Shown: positions 7,293-17,043 of the stretch, piece by piece | How the letters are laid out: every line of letters starts with the position of its first letter | Numbering within the stretch: position 1 is the stretch's first letter | NCBI RefSeq assembly: GCF_014595885.1 | Contig: NZ_JABUKC010000002.1 | Location: 124,001-188,000, forward strand | Length of the DNA stretch: 64,000 bases | Origin: Microcella alkalica | GTDB taxonomy: Bacteria; Actinomycetota; Actinomycetes; Actinomycetales; Microbacteriaceae | Direction of reading: 5' to 3' | Made by a program: the position numbers and the translations under genes | Notes under the pieces: model-generated | Databases searched by the model: none | Seen by the model: the letters and a program-made list of their open reading frames with translations, nothing else | Told to the model about the DNA's origin: nothing

Positions 7293-8693
7293 ATGGCGCG
7301 TCGACGACCATCGGAGCCGCCGATCCTGCCCGGCTTCTCGCACATCCGCCTGCTCGGCTCCGGCGGCTTCGCCGACGTCTTCCTGTACGAGCAGAACATG
7401 CCGCGGCGCCAGGTCGCCGTGAAGGTGATGCTCGCCGACGTCGTGACCGAGAACGTGCGCCAGATGTTCCAGGTCGAGGCCAACCTCATGGCGCAGCTGT
7501 CGTCGCACCCGTCGATCCTGACCGTCTACCAGGCGAGCATCTCGGCTGATGGTCGCCCCTACCTCGTCATGGAGCTGTGCTCGGCCCAGCTCGCCGAGCG
7601 CTACCGCCGCGAGCGGCTGCCGGTCGCCGAGGTGCTGCGCATCGCGGTGCAGATCGGCAGCGCCATCGAGACGGCGCACCGCCAGGGGGTGCTGCACCGC
7701 GACATCAAGCCCTCGAACATCCTCACCACGGCTTACGGGCACCCCGTGCTGAGCGACTTCGGCATCGCCGCCACCCTCAGCGCCGCCCCCACGCACGACA
7801 CCGTCGGCATGTCGATCCCGTGGTCGGCGCCGGAGGTGCTGCTCGACCGCACCCCCGGCACGGTGCAGAGCGAGGTCTGGTCGCTCGCGGCCACCACCTA
7901 CTCGCTGCTCGCCGGGCGTTCGCCGTTCGAGGTCACCGACGGGCCCAACACGAGCGACGAGCTCATCGGGCGCATCACCCGCGCCCGCGTGCCGGCGATC
8001 GGGCGCGACGACGTGCCGGAGGCGCTCGAGGCGGTGCTGCGCCGTGCGATGTCGAAGGATCCCGCCAAGCGCCAGCAGAGCGCGATCGAGCTCGTCCGCG
8101 AGCTGCAGCGCGTCGAGCTCGAGCTCGGGCTCGTGCCCACGCAGGCCGACGTCGCCGTCGACGACTGGGCGCTCGCGACGGTCTCCGATCCGGGCGACCG
8201 CACGATCGTGCGCGCCGTCACGCCCGCCGCCGCCGCTGCCCGCCCTGGCCGACGACGTCGCCGTGCGCTCGCCGCCGAGACCGCCGTCGCGGCGGAGGGC
8301 ACCGGTTCGGCGACCGCGGGCGCGGGGCGCCGAGTGGCTGCCCGGTCGCGCGCGACCGCGGCGGTGCTCGTCGTCGTCTCGCTGCTCGTCGTGGGTCTGG
8401 GTGCGATCGGGACGGTGCTCGCCCTGCAGGGCGACGACGGCATCCCTCGCGTGACGGGCATCCAGGCCGCTCGCGACGGGTCGACCATCGTCTTCGCGTG
8501 GGACGACCCCGGCCTGCTCGACGGCGACACCTTCCGGGTGCAGGTCGCCGGCGGCGAGCAGACGCTGCAGCGGTCGACCGAGTTCGCGGTCGCCGCCGTG
8601 CCTGGCGATCGCGTGTGCGTGACCGTCACGGTCGTGCGCGAGGGCAGGGCAGGGGCGCCGAGCTCCGAGCGCTGCGCCGAGGCGGGGGAGTGA
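7293..8693 (+). CDS. receptor-type Ser/Thr protein kinase with extracytoplasmic FN3-like tail
   Basis: A 466-residue Hanks-type kinase. The glycine loop LGSGGFADV, the ATP lysine in VAVKVML, the catalytic loop HRDIKPSNIL and SDFGIAA are all intact. An Ala/Arg-rich linker leads to one membrane helix (about residues 352-374, VLVVVSLLVVGLGAIG) and then an 80-residue outer domain that resembles a single fibronectin III fold with two Cys near its end. There are no PASTA repeats, unlike PknB. The ATG at 7293 has a GGAGGG-type ribosome site; a TACACT box at 7256-7261 could start a short leader. It probably phosphorylates the FHA proteins or ATPase partners of this cluster in response to an envelope cue. 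Confidence 0.9.
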   Translation: MARRRPSEPPILPGFSHIRLLGSGGFADVFLYEQNMPRRQVAVKVMLADVVTENVRQMFQVEANLMAQLSSHPSILTVYQASISADGRPYLVMELCSAQLAERYRRERLPVAEVLRIAVQIGSAIETAHRQGVLHRDIKPSNILTTAYGHPVLSDFGIAATLSAAPTHDTVGMSIPWSAPEVLLDRTPGTVQSEVWSLAATTYSLLAGRSPFEVTDGPNTSDELIGRITRARVPAIGRDDVPEALEAVLRRAMSKDPAKRQQSAIELVRELQRVELELGLVPTQADVAVDDWALATVSDPGDRTIVRAVTPAAAAARPGRRRRRALAAETAVAAEGTGSATAGAGRRVAARSRATAAVLVVVSLLVVGLGAIGTVLALQGDDGIPRVTGIQAARDGSTIVFAWDDPGLLDGDTFRVQVAGGEQTLQRSTEFAVAAVPGDRVCVTVTVVREGRAGAPSSERCAEAGE

Positions 8694-8700
8694 GCGCCTG

Positions 8701-11700
8701 ATGCGTCGACTGCCGCGCGCGCGCCGCTCGGGCGTCGTCACCGCCACGAGCAGCGCGCTCGTCGCGGCCGTCATCGCCACCGCGGCGATCATCGCCCCCG
8801 GCTTCGAGGAGCAGCGGCTCGACCTCGACGACGGCTCCGTGTGGGTGGCCAACGGCGAGGAGCGCGCGATCGGGCGCGCCAACCTGCAGATCGCGGCGCT
8901 CGACACGATCGTCGAGTCGGAGGGCGCGGAGCTCAGCATCGTGCAGTCGCCCGACGAGATCGTCGTGCTCGACAGCGCGAGCGCGACCGCCGAGATCGTC
9001 GACGCGGCGCGCGCCGAGGTCGTCGAGAGCGTGCCCATGCCGCCCAACGACCCCTCGCTCGTGATCGACGGCGACACGGCGGTCGTGCACAGCGGCGGTT
9101 CGGGCGAGACCTGGGTCGTGCCGCGGCTGCTGCTGGCCGACTTCGACGCCGCTGCCGCGGCGCCCCTCGTCTTCGGCGAGGGCTCGGCCGTCGCCCTCGA
9201 CGACCGGTACGGCATCGCGGCCGTCTCGCCGGCGACCGGCGAGGTGCTGCGCATCGACCCCGAGAGCCCCGACCAGGTGGAGGGCCGCTGGCCCGTGCCG
9301 ATCGACGCCGACGCCTCGGTGCAGGTGACGATCGCGAGCGATCGCTGGGCGGTGCTCGAGACCGCCGCGCGCGTGCTGCGCACCCAGAGCGCGACCGTCG
9401 ACCTCAGCGGGCTCCTGCCCGAGGGCTCGGAGCCCGTGCTCGCCGCCCCGGACGCCGGCGCGAGCGAGGTCGTCATCGCCCACCGCGGCGGCCTCCTGTC
9501 GGTGCCGCTCGACGGCGGTGAGCCGCGCACGATCGTCGAGGGGCGCGACGGCGTGCCCGCGCAGCCGATCCGCGCGGACGGGTGCCTGTTCGCGGCGTGG
9601 AGCGACGGCGTCGCCTGGCGCGACTGCGGCGGAGCGCCCCTGCAGCTCGACCTGGCGGGCGTCGCCCCCACCGCGGATCTCGCCTTCGCCGCGCGCGGGG
9701 CGAGCGTCGTGCTCAACGATCGCCGCACGGGCGCCGCCTGGGCGGTGCAGGAGGACGGCGCCCTCATCGACAACTGGGATGAGCTGCTGCGCGAGGAGGA
9801 GGACGAGCAGGAGGCCGAGCTCGACGAGCTCGACACCCCGCCCGAGCTCGAGCTCGCGCAGCAGCCGCCCATCGCCGTCGACGACGAGCTGGGGGCGAGG
9901 GCCGGGCGGTCGACGGCGCTGCCGGTGCTGCTGAACGACTCCGACCCGAACGGCGACGCCCTCGTCGTCAGCGAGCTCGAGCAGCTCGACCCGGGCGTGG
10001 GGCGCCTCGACATCGTCGGAGAGGGCCAGCTCGTGCAGCTCGCCCTCGAACCCGGAGCCTCCGGCGTCATCGACTTCGGCTACACGATCACCGACGGCCG
10101 CGGTGGCACGGCGAGCGCCGTCGTGCGCGTCGAGGTCCGCGCGCCGGGCGTGAACGGCGCGCCGGTGCAGGTGCGCCCGAGCAAGACGATCGTCGCCGAG
10201 GGCGGCAGCGTGACCGCGAACGTGCTCGGCGACTGGGTCGACCCCGACGGCGACCCGCTCTACCTCGCCGAGGCGACCATGGCCGCGCCGGATCGCGCGA
10301 GCTTCCGGCCCGACGGTCGCGTGACCGTGCAGGAGGAGGGCGGCACGGGCGAGCTGCGTCCCGTGGCGCTCACCGTCTCCGACGGCGTCGCCACCGGTGC
10401 CGGCACCCTCTCGGTCACCGTGCGGCCCGCCGGGCAGACGCCCATCATCGCCGACCCCTTCGTGGTCATCGCCTACGCCGGGCAGGAGGTGCGCATCGAG
10501 CCGCTCACGCACGTGCGCGGCGGCACGGGTGCGATCAGGCTCAGCGCCGTGCCCGCCAAGCCCGGCGCCACCATCACCCCGAGCCTCGACCGCGGCGTCG
10601 TGCGCTTCGTCAGCGACGAGGTGCGCACCCACTACCTCGACTACGTCGTCACCGACGGCGAGCAGACGGCGACGGGCGTCGTGCGCGTCGAGGTGCTCGC
10701 GCCGCCCGCCGCGGGCACGGCGCCGATCGCCGTGCCGAAGACGGTCTTCGTTCGCACCCTCAGCAGCGCCACCGTCGCCGTGGCGACGACCGACATCGAT
10801 CCGGCCGGCGGCGTGCTCGTCGTCACAGGGGTCGCCGACGTGCCGCCCGCGAGCGGCATCCGCGCCGAGATCCTGGAGCAGCGCGACGTGCGCGTCACCC
10901 TGACGCGACCGCTCGAGGGGCCCACGAGCATCCGCTACGTCATCAGCAACGGCGCGGCCGACGCGACGGGCACGATCACCGTCATCGAGATCCCGCCGCT
11001 GGAGCGGCTGCAGCCGCCCATCGCCCGCGACGACAGCATCGTCGTGCGCGTCGGCGACGCCGTCACGATTCCCGTGCTCGCCAACGATGAGCACCCCGAC
11101 GACGAGCCCATCACCCTCTCGCCGACGCTGCCGCTCGGGCTCGAGGGCGACTCCGGGCTGCTCTTCGTCTCCGGCGACGCCCTGCGCTACCTCGCGCCCG
11201 ACCGGCCGGGCGAGTTCACCGCGGTCTACGAGGTGCTCGGCCCGCTCGGGCTCGAGCGCGCCCAGGCGAGCGTGCGCATCAGCGTGCGCGAGGTCGACGA
11301 GGCCACCAATGCGCCGCCCGTGCCCCGCACCGTGACGGCGCGGGTGATCGCCGGCGAGACCGTGCGCATCCGCATCCCCGTCGAGGGCATGGATCCGGAT
11401 GGCGACTCGGTGCAGCTCATCGGGCAGGAGACCGCGCCGTCGAAGGGCACGGTCGTCGAGACCGGCCAGGACGTGCTCGAGTACGAGGCCGGCGTCTACA
11501 GCTCGGGCACCGACACCTTCCGCTACACCGTGGTCGACGCGCTCGGCGCTCGCGCGAGCGGCCTCATTCGCGTCGGCATCAGCCAGCGGCTGGAGGGCGC
11601 GCGCAACCCCGTCGCCAACGACGACCAGGTGACCGTGCGCACGGGCGTGAGCGTGCTCGTGCCCGTGCTCGAGAACGACACCGACCCCGACGGCTCGCCG

Positions 11701-14607
11701 CTCGAGGTCGTCGCCGTGGAGTCGACCGACGCGGAGGCCGAGGCCGAGGTCGTCGACGGTGAGTACGTGCGCATCACCCCTCCCGAGCGGGAGGGGCGCT
11801 ACGGCTTCGTGTACGCGATCGAGAACGGGCTCGGCGGCGCCTCGCAGGCCTTCGTCTCCGTCGTCGTGCGCGAGGATGCCCCGCTCACGCCGCCCATCGC
11901 CCGCGACACCGTGCTCAGCCTCTCCGACATCCTCGACGCCGAGACCGTCGACGTCGACGTGCTCGCGAGCGTCTTCTTCGCCGAGGGCGAGGTCGGCGAC
12001 CTCGGTCTCGAGCTCGTGCCCGGCTACGAGGGAGGCGCGCGGGTGCTCGGCAGCGGGGAGGTGCGGGTTCCCGTCGGCGAGCGTCGGCAGATCATCCCCT
12101 TCGTCGTCACGCACCCCGTCGACCCGAGCGTGCGCGCCTACGCCTTCATCTGGGTGCCCGGCACCGACGACGCCCTGCCGCAGCTCGACCCTCGCGCGCC
12201 CCGCATCGAGGTCGAGAGCGAGCGCACGATCGAGATCGACATCAACGACTACGTGCTCGCCGTCGGCGACGACGGCGTGAGGCTCACCGACTCGGCCACC
12301 GTGCAGGCGACCAACGCCGACGGCGGCGACCTCGTCGTCGATGACGACACCCTGCGATTCACCTCGGCCGACCTCTACTTCGGCCCCGCCTCGATCTCGT
12401 TCGAGGTGACCGACGGCACGAGCGCCGACGACCCTGAGGGTCGCGTCTCGACCATCGTGCTGCCCATCACGGTGACGCCGCGCGAGAACCAGCCGCCCGC
12501 GCTGCTCGGCGCCTCGCTCGAGCTCGAACCGGGCCAGGAGCGCGAGCTCGACCTCGTGCGCATCACCGGCTACCCCTACCCCGACGACGTCGACGAGCTC
12601 GCCTACGCGATCGTCGACGGGCCGACCTCGGGCCTCAGCGCGCGCGTCGACGGCCAGCGGCTCGTGCTCGCCGTCGACGACGACGCGCCCAAGGGCTCGA
12701 CCGCGAGCGTGACGCTCTCGGTGCGCGACGACGCGGGGGAGGGCGTCGCGGGGCGCATCCAGGTGCTCGTCGTGCCCTCGACCCGACCCCTCGCGAGCCC
12801 CGCCGCCGACACCGCGATCGCGCCCCGCGGGCAGAGCACCGTCGTCGACGTGCTCGCCAACGATCAGGCGGGCAACCCCTTCCCGGAGCAGCCGCTGCGC
12901 GTCGTCGCGATCCGCGGGCTCGACGGCGCCACGCTGCCCGCCGGCGTCTCCATCGTCCCCGCCGACGGCGGGCAGAGCCTGCGCGTGACCGTCGCCGACG
13001 ACGCCGCGCCGGCCGACTCGACGCTGCAGTACCAGGTCGCCGACGCCACCGACGACCCCGACCGCTACGTCTGGGCATCGGTGCGCATCTCGGTGCAGGA
13101 CGTTCCCGACCCGGTCACCGACCTCCGCGTGCAGTCGTACGGCGACCGGCGCGTCGAGGTCGCCTGGTCGCCCGGCAGCGCCAACAACGCGCCGATCGAG
13201 ACGTTCCGCGCCACCGTGACCCGGGCATCCGACGGCTCGGTCGTCGACACGGTCGACTGCGCCTTCTCGCCGTGCGCGGTGCCGACGCCCGGCAACGGGC
13301 CGGAGAACAGCGTCCGCATCGCCGTCACCGCGGTCAACGCGCAGGGCGCCTCCGAGCCGACCGCGCTGCCCGAGGCCGTCTGGTCCGACGTCGTGCCGCC
13401 CGCGCCGCCCATCGTCGGCATCGCCCCCCTCGACCGCGGCCTGCGCATCGGGTGGAGCAAGCCGGAGCAGGACGCCGACGCGTCGCCCATCCGCTCGTAC
13501 CGGGTCGTCGCCGGGCCCGTCGTGCGCCAGCTGAGCGTCGCCGCCTCCGACCCCGTCGGTACCGTCTACTGGCTCAACGTCGTGGACGCCGCACTCGAGA
13601 ACGGCACCTCCTACGCGCTCAGCGTGAGCGCGCGCAACGACTCCTTCGACCCGCTGACCGTGTGGAACAGCTCCGAGGGTTCCGGCACGCCGGCGGGCGC
13701 GCCCCTCGTCGTCGGTGCTCCGAGCGCCTCCGGGTCGACGACCGGCACCGGCGACAGCGGCCACAGCGTGAGCGTCTCGTGGGCAGGCGTCTTCGCCGCC
13801 AACGGCCGGGCCGTGCAGCGCCACTACGTCTGGGTCGGCGAGTCCGGGCCAGCGCCGGAGTGCACCGTGACCGGCGTCGACGAGGGCTCGCCCTCGCTCG
13901 CCCCGCCCTCCGGCGCGACCGCCGTCGCCGTCGACGCCACCTCGCTCACCGTGAGCGGCCTGCGCGCCGACGTGCAGTATCGCGTCGTCGTCTACGCCTG
14001 GAACGGCCAGGGCTGCACCGCGAGCGCCGAGGTGCGGGCGACCCCTCGAGCCGTGCCGGGGCAGGTCACGAGCATCACCGCGAGCGAGCCGCAGCCCAAC
14101 GGCGAGGGGCGCTGGGATGTCCGGCTGCAGTCCGCCGCGACCGCGAGCGGGGCGGCCGAGCTCGTGCGGTATCGCCTGCTCATCGACGGCGTCGCCGCCG
14201 CGGACTCCGCGCTCGTCGACGTGCCCACCCTGCTCACCACCCCGGACGGTGCGCACTACGGCAGGGGCCTGCAGGTGCAGGTGCAGGCGTGCGAGCAGAA
14301 CGAGACGCTGCTGTGCGGGCCGTGGTCCGACGCCTTCGTGATCGCGACCGCCGTGCTCATCGACGCGCGCCCCGTCTTCACGGAGACGGCCACCGCGCCG
14401 GCCGAGCGCGAGGTGACGATCGACTGGACGCCCGTGACCGGCACCGCCTACGACGGCGTGCAGCACGAGTGCCTCGGCGGCACCGTGCTCGCTCAGGACG
14501 ACGCGGCCGGCACCTGCACGATGCTCATCGGGCCGGGCGACACGCCCCAGCTGCGCGTGGTCGTGACCGATGCCGGGGTCGCCTACGAGAGAACCTACGA
14601 ACCGTGA
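8701..14607 (+). CDS. giant membrane-anchored Ig/cadherin-like and fibronectin III surface protein
   Basis: A 1968-residue secreted or surface protein. A basic N-terminus and one hydrophobic segment (about residues 14-34) look like an uncleaved signal anchor. Residues 40-370 are beta-rich without a recognised motif and may form a propeller. Residues 390-1460 hold a tandem series of bacterial Ig/cadherin-like modules, recognisable by repeated DPDGDPL-type turns near residues 413, 510, 795, 897, 991 and 1384, many starting with a VLxND motif. Residues 1465-1968 are four or five fibronectin III modules (VTDLRVQSYGDRRVEVAWSP and similar). There is no LPXTG signal. It starts 7 bases after the kinase stop and is followed by MoxR, so it is the likely client or structural product of the cluster. 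Confidence 0.85.
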   Translation: MRRLPRARRSGVVTATSSALVAAVIATAAIIAPGFEEQRLDLDDGSVWVANGEERAIGRANLQIAALDTIVESEGAELSIVQSPDEIVVLDSASATAEIVDAARAEVVESVPMPPNDPSLVIDGDTAVVHSGGSGETWVVPRLLLADFDAAAAAPLVFGEGSAVALDDRYGIAAVSPATGEVLRIDPESPDQVEGRWPVPIDADASVQVTIASDRWAVLETAARVLRTQSATVDLSGLLPEGSEPVLAAPDAGASEVVIAHRGGLLSVPLDGGEPRTIVEGRDGVPAQPIRADGCLFAAWSDGVAWRDCGGAPLQLDLAGVAPTADLAFAARGASVVLNDRRTGAAWAVQEDGALIDNWDELLREEEDEQEAELDELDTPPELELAQQPPIAVDDELGARAGRSTALPVLLNDSDPNGDALVVSELEQLDPGVGRLDIVGEGQLVQLALEPGASGVIDFGYTITDGRGGTASAVVRVEVRAPGVNGAPVQVRPSKTIVAEGGSVTANVLGDWVDPDGDPLYLAEATMAAPDRASFRPDGRVTVQEEGGTGELRPVALTVSDGVATGAGTLSVTVRPAGQTPIIADPFVVIAYAGQEVRIEPLTHVRGGTGAIRLSAVPAKPGATITPSLDRGVVRFVSDEVRTHYLDYVVTDGEQTATGVVRVEVLAPPAAGTAPIAVPKTVFVRTLSSATVAVATTDIDPAGGVLVVTGVADVPPASGIRAEILEQRDVRVTLTRPLEGPTSIRYVISNGAADATGTITVIEIPPLERLQPPIARDDSIVVRVGDAVTIPVLANDEHPDDEPITLSPTLPLGLEGDSGLLFVSGDALRYLAPDRPGEFTAVYEVLGPLGLERAQASVRISVREVDEATNAPPVPRTVTARVIAGETVRIRIPVEGMDPDGDSVQLIGQETAPSKGTVVETGQDVLEYEAGVYSSGTDTFRYTVVDALGARASGLIRVGISQRLEGARNPVANDDQVTVRTGVSVLVPVLENDTDPDGSPLEVVAVESTDAEAEAEVVDGEYVRITPPEREGRYGFVYAIENGLGGASQAFVSVVVREDAPLTPPIARDTVLSLSDILDAETVDVDVLASVFFAEGEVGDLGLELVPGYEGGARVLGSGEVRVPVGERRQIIPFVVTHPVDPSVRAYAFIWVPGTDDALPQLDPRAPRIEVESERTIEIDINDYVLAVGDDGVRLTDSATVQATNADGGDLVVDDDTLRFTSADLYFGPASISFEVTDGTSADDPEGRVSTIVLPITVTPRENQPPALLGASLELEPGQERELDLVRITGYPYPDDVDELAYAIVDGPTSGLSARVDGQRLVLAVDDDAPKGSTASVTLSVRDDAGEGVAGRIQVLVVPSTRPLASPAADTAIAPRGQSTVVDVLANDQAGNPFPEQPLRVVAIRGLDGATLPAGVSIVPADGGQSLRVTVADDAAPADSTLQYQVADATDDPDRYVWASVRISVQDVPDPVTDLRVQSYGDRRVEVAWSPGSANNAPIETFRATVTRASDGSVVDTVDCAFSPCAVPTPGNGPENSVRIAVTAVNAQGASEPTALPEAVWSDVVPPAPPIVGIAPLDRGLRIGWSKPEQDADASPIRSYRVVAGPVVRQLSVAASDPVGTVYWLNVVDAALENGTSYALSVSARNDSFDPLTVWNSSEGSGTPAGAPLVVGAPSASGSTTGTGDSGHSVSVSWAGVFAANGRAVQRHYVWVGESGPAPECTVTGVDEGSPSLAPPSGATAVAVDATSLTVSGLRADVQYRVVVYAWNGQGCTASAEVRATPRAVPGQVTSITASEPQPNGEGRWDVRLQSAATASGAAELVRYRLLIDGVAAADSALVDVPTLLTTPDGAHYGRGLQVQVQACEQNETLLCGPWSDAFVIATAVLIDARPVFTETATAPAEREVTIDWTPVTGTAYDGVQHECLGGTVLAQDDAAGTCTMLIGPGDTPQLRVVVTDAGVAYERTYEP

Positions 14608-14656
14608 GGCAGGCTGGAGGCCGCACGGGCATCCGTCGACGAGAGGCAGCAGCACG

Positions 14657-15625
14657 ATGACCATGACCCCCGACCAGGCGCGCTGGTTCGCCGACATCGC
14701 CGGACGCATCGTGGCGAACGTCGAGCACGTGCTGCTCGGCAAGAGCTACGTCATCCGCCTCAGCCTCACGGCGCTGCTGAGCGAGGGGCACCTGCTGCTG
14801 GAGGACGTGCCCGGCACCGGCAAGACGTCGCTCGCCCGCGCGCTCGCGCAGAGCATCCGCGGCACCACCACGCGCGTGCAGTTCACACCGGACCTGCTGC
14901 CCGGCGACATCACCGGCATCACCGTGTACGACCAGCGCTCGGGGGAGTTCTCGTTCCACCGCGGGCCCGTCTTCGCCACGATCGTGCTCGCCGACGAGAT
15001 CAACCGAGCCTCGCCGAAGACCCAGTCGGCGCTGCTCGAGGTCATGGAGGAGGGGCACGTCACCGTCGACGGCGTCGAGCACGAGGTCGAGGCGCCGTTC
15101 CTCGTCATCGCGACGCAGAACCCGATCGAGCAGGCCGGCACCTACCGGCTGCCCGAGGCGCAGCTCGACCGCTTCCTCATGAAGACGGCGATCGGGTACC
15201 CCGACCACGCCGCCACCGTGCGGATCCTCGACGGAGCGAGCGGCGCCCGCGCCTCGAAGCTCGAGCCGGTCGTCGGCCTCGACGTCGTGCGCGACCTCAT
15301 CGGCGCCGCCCGCACGGTGCACGTCGACCCCGTCATCACCGACTACGTCGCGCGTCTCGTGGAGGCCACGCGCGCGCACACGGACGTCCGGCTCGGCGCG
15401 AGCGTGCGCGGTGCTCTCGCGCTCGTGCGCTGCGCGAAGACCTACGCGGCCATGGAGGGGCGCCACTACGTGATCCCCGACGACGTCAAGGCGCTCGTCG
15501 AGCCCGTGCTGGGGCACCGCCTCATCCTCGACCCCGAGTCGGAGTTCGACGGCGTCACCGCCTCCTCCGTCATGGGGCAGGTGCTGCTCGAGACGCCGCC
15601 GCCGAGCGATCGGGTCGCCGTGTGA
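14657..15625 (+). CDS. MoxR-type AAA+ ATPase
   Basis: A 322-residue MoxR-subfamily AAA+ protein. The Walker A motif EDVPGTGKTSLARAL, the Walker B motif IVLADEINRASPKTQSALL, sensor 1 in IATQNP and the C-terminal lid region are present. MoxR proteins act as chaperones that mature or insert cofactors or subunits, usually with a DUF58 or VWA protein encoded next door; that partner follows here with a GTGA overlap. I start at the ATG at 14657 (MTMTPDQARWF) because a purine-rich GAGAGGCAG stretch precedes it; a longer frame from 14570 would run from a low-complexity N-terminus. Confidence 0.93.
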   Translation: MTMTPDQARWFADIAGRIVANVEHVLLGKSYVIRLSLTALLSEGHLLLEDVPGTGKTSLARALAQSIRGTTTRVQFTPDLLPGDITGITVYDQRSGEFSFHRGPVFATIVLADEINRASPKTQSALLEVMEEGHVTVDGVEHEVEAPFLVIATQNPIEQAGTYRLPEAQLDRFLMKTAIGYPDHAATVRILDGASGARASKLEPVVGLDVVRDLIGAARTVHVDPVITDYVARLVEATRAHTDVRLGASVRGALALVRCAKTYAAMEGRHYVIPDDVKALVEPVLGHRLILDPESEFDGVTASSVMGQVLLETPPPSDRVAV

Positions 15626-17043
15626 GCCTGCGCACCGCCGACCGCTCGCGCACCGCCTCGCGCGGCGGCACGAGCACGCGGGGCGCCGAGACGCACGGCG
15701 GGCGCGCCGACGAGTCGACGCTCACCTCGACGGTCACGACGGCGCGTACGCGCATCGTCGGCGACCGCACCGGCTGGTGGGCGGATGCCCTGGTCGCGAT
15801 CGTGCGCGCCGCCCGTGCCCTCGGGGCCGGCCTCGATCGCGTGCGCCGCGCCGCCTCCTCGGTCGTCACCCCGCTCGGCTGGACCGTGGCCGCGGTCGCC
15901 CCGCTCGCCCTGCTCGCCGGTCTCACGTGGGGCTGGCGCGAGCTCGTCGTCCTCGGGGTCGCGGCCGCCGCCCTCGCGCTCGTGGCGCTGCTCTACCTGA
16001 TCGGTCGCACGCCGCTGCGCGTCCAGCTCGCCCCGCCGCCGAGCCGCGTCGCGGTGGGCGACGAGGCGCTCGCTCGCCTGGTCATCGAGAACCGCTCGCG
16101 CCGGCGGGCGTTCGGCGCCTCGCTCGACGTGCCGGTGGGGCCCGCGATCGTGCCGGTCGCCCTGCCCGGCCTCGCGCGGGGCGCCGTCATCGAGCGCGAC
16201 GTGCCGGTGCCGACCGCTCGCCGGGGGCGCCTGCTGCTCGGTCCGGTGCGCACGGTGCGCGCTGACCCGATCGGGCTCGTGCGCCGCGAGGTCACTTTCA
16301 CCGACGGGGTCGAGATCGTCATCCATCCCCGCACGGTCGACATCCCCTCGACCTCGAGCGGACTCGTGCGCGACCTGGAGGGGCAGCCCACCCGCGACCT
16401 CACCACGAGCGACCTCGCCTTTCACGCGCTGCGCGAGTACGTGCCGGGCGATGACCGACGGCACATCCACTGGAAGTCGACGGCGAAGACCGGCACCTTC
16501 ATGGTGCGGCAGTTCGAGGAGACCCGGCGCTCGCACCTCGTCGTCGCGCTCAGCGTCGCGAGCATCGACTTCGCCTCCGAGGCCGAGTTCGAGCTGGCGG
16601 TGAGCACCGCGGGCAGCCTGGGCGCCCGCGCCATCCGGGATGCGCGCGAGGTCTCGGTCGTCGTCTCCGCCCTCACCCCCGAGTTCGCGAAGCGCACCGT
16701 CGTCGCGACGCGGTCGCTCGCGACGATCGCTCCCGCGCGACTGCTCGACGACCTGGCGCTCGTGGAACTCAGCGCGTCGGCGCTCGGCGTCGTCGACGTG
16801 AGCCGGCTCGTCGGCGGCGGCGCCCGCGGGGTCTCGGTGGCGTTCCTCGTCGTGGGGTCGAGCGTCCGGCCGGCGCGGCTGCGCTCCGCGGCTGCGGCGT
16901 TCCCGCCCTCGGTCGAGGTCGTCGCCATCCAGTGCGACCCCGAGACAGTGCCGGGCCGCCGGCGGCTGAGCGGACTGACGGTCGTGACGATCGGCTCGCT
17001 GGCCGACCTGCGCCGTGCCATGCGCGGCGGTGACGAGTGGTGA
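15622..17043 (+). CDS. DUF58 domain protein, MoxR partner
   Basis: A 473-residue protein with a basic, Ser/Thr-rich N-terminus, two membrane helices (about residues 89-128) and a DUF58 domain whose hallmark is REYVPGDDRRHIHWKSTAKT (about residues 273-292). The last 150 residues are alpha/beta and VWA-like. DUF58 proteins pair with MoxR ATPases and with transglutaminase-like membrane proteins; all three are adjacent here in that order. The GTG start overlaps the moxR stop as GTGA, so translation is coupled. The function in the cluster is unknown; a role in assembling or checking the large surface protein is inference. Confidence 0.88.
   Translation: MSLRTADRSRTASRGGTSTRGAETHGGRADESTLTSTVTTARTRIVGDRTGWWADALVAIVRAARALGAGLDRVRRAASSVVTPLGWTVAAVAPLALLAGLTWGWRELVVLGVAAAALALVALLYLIGRTPLRVQLAPPPSRVAVGDEALARLVIENRSRRRAFGASLDVPVGPAIVPVALPGLARGAVIERDVPVPTARRGRLLLGPVRTVRADPIGLVRREVTFTDGVEIVIHPRTVDIPSTSSGLVRDLEGQPTRDLTTSDLAFHALREYVPGDDRRHIHWKSTAKTGTFMVRQFEETRRSHLVVALSVASIDFASEAEFELAVSTAGSLGARAIRDAREVSVVVSALTPEFAKRTVVATRSLATIAPARLLDDLALVELSASALGVVDVSRLVGGGARGVSVAFLVVGSSVRPARLRSAAAAFPPSVEVVAIQCDPETVPGRRRLSGLTVVTIGSLADLRRAMRGGDEW

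Noticed and set aside
8626-14742. A 2038-residue open frame antisense to the giant surface protein
   Set aside because: It is a high-GC shadow frame: composition is His/Arg/Asp/Gly-rich without any domain, it has no ribosome site, and it mirrors the real gene codon by codon.
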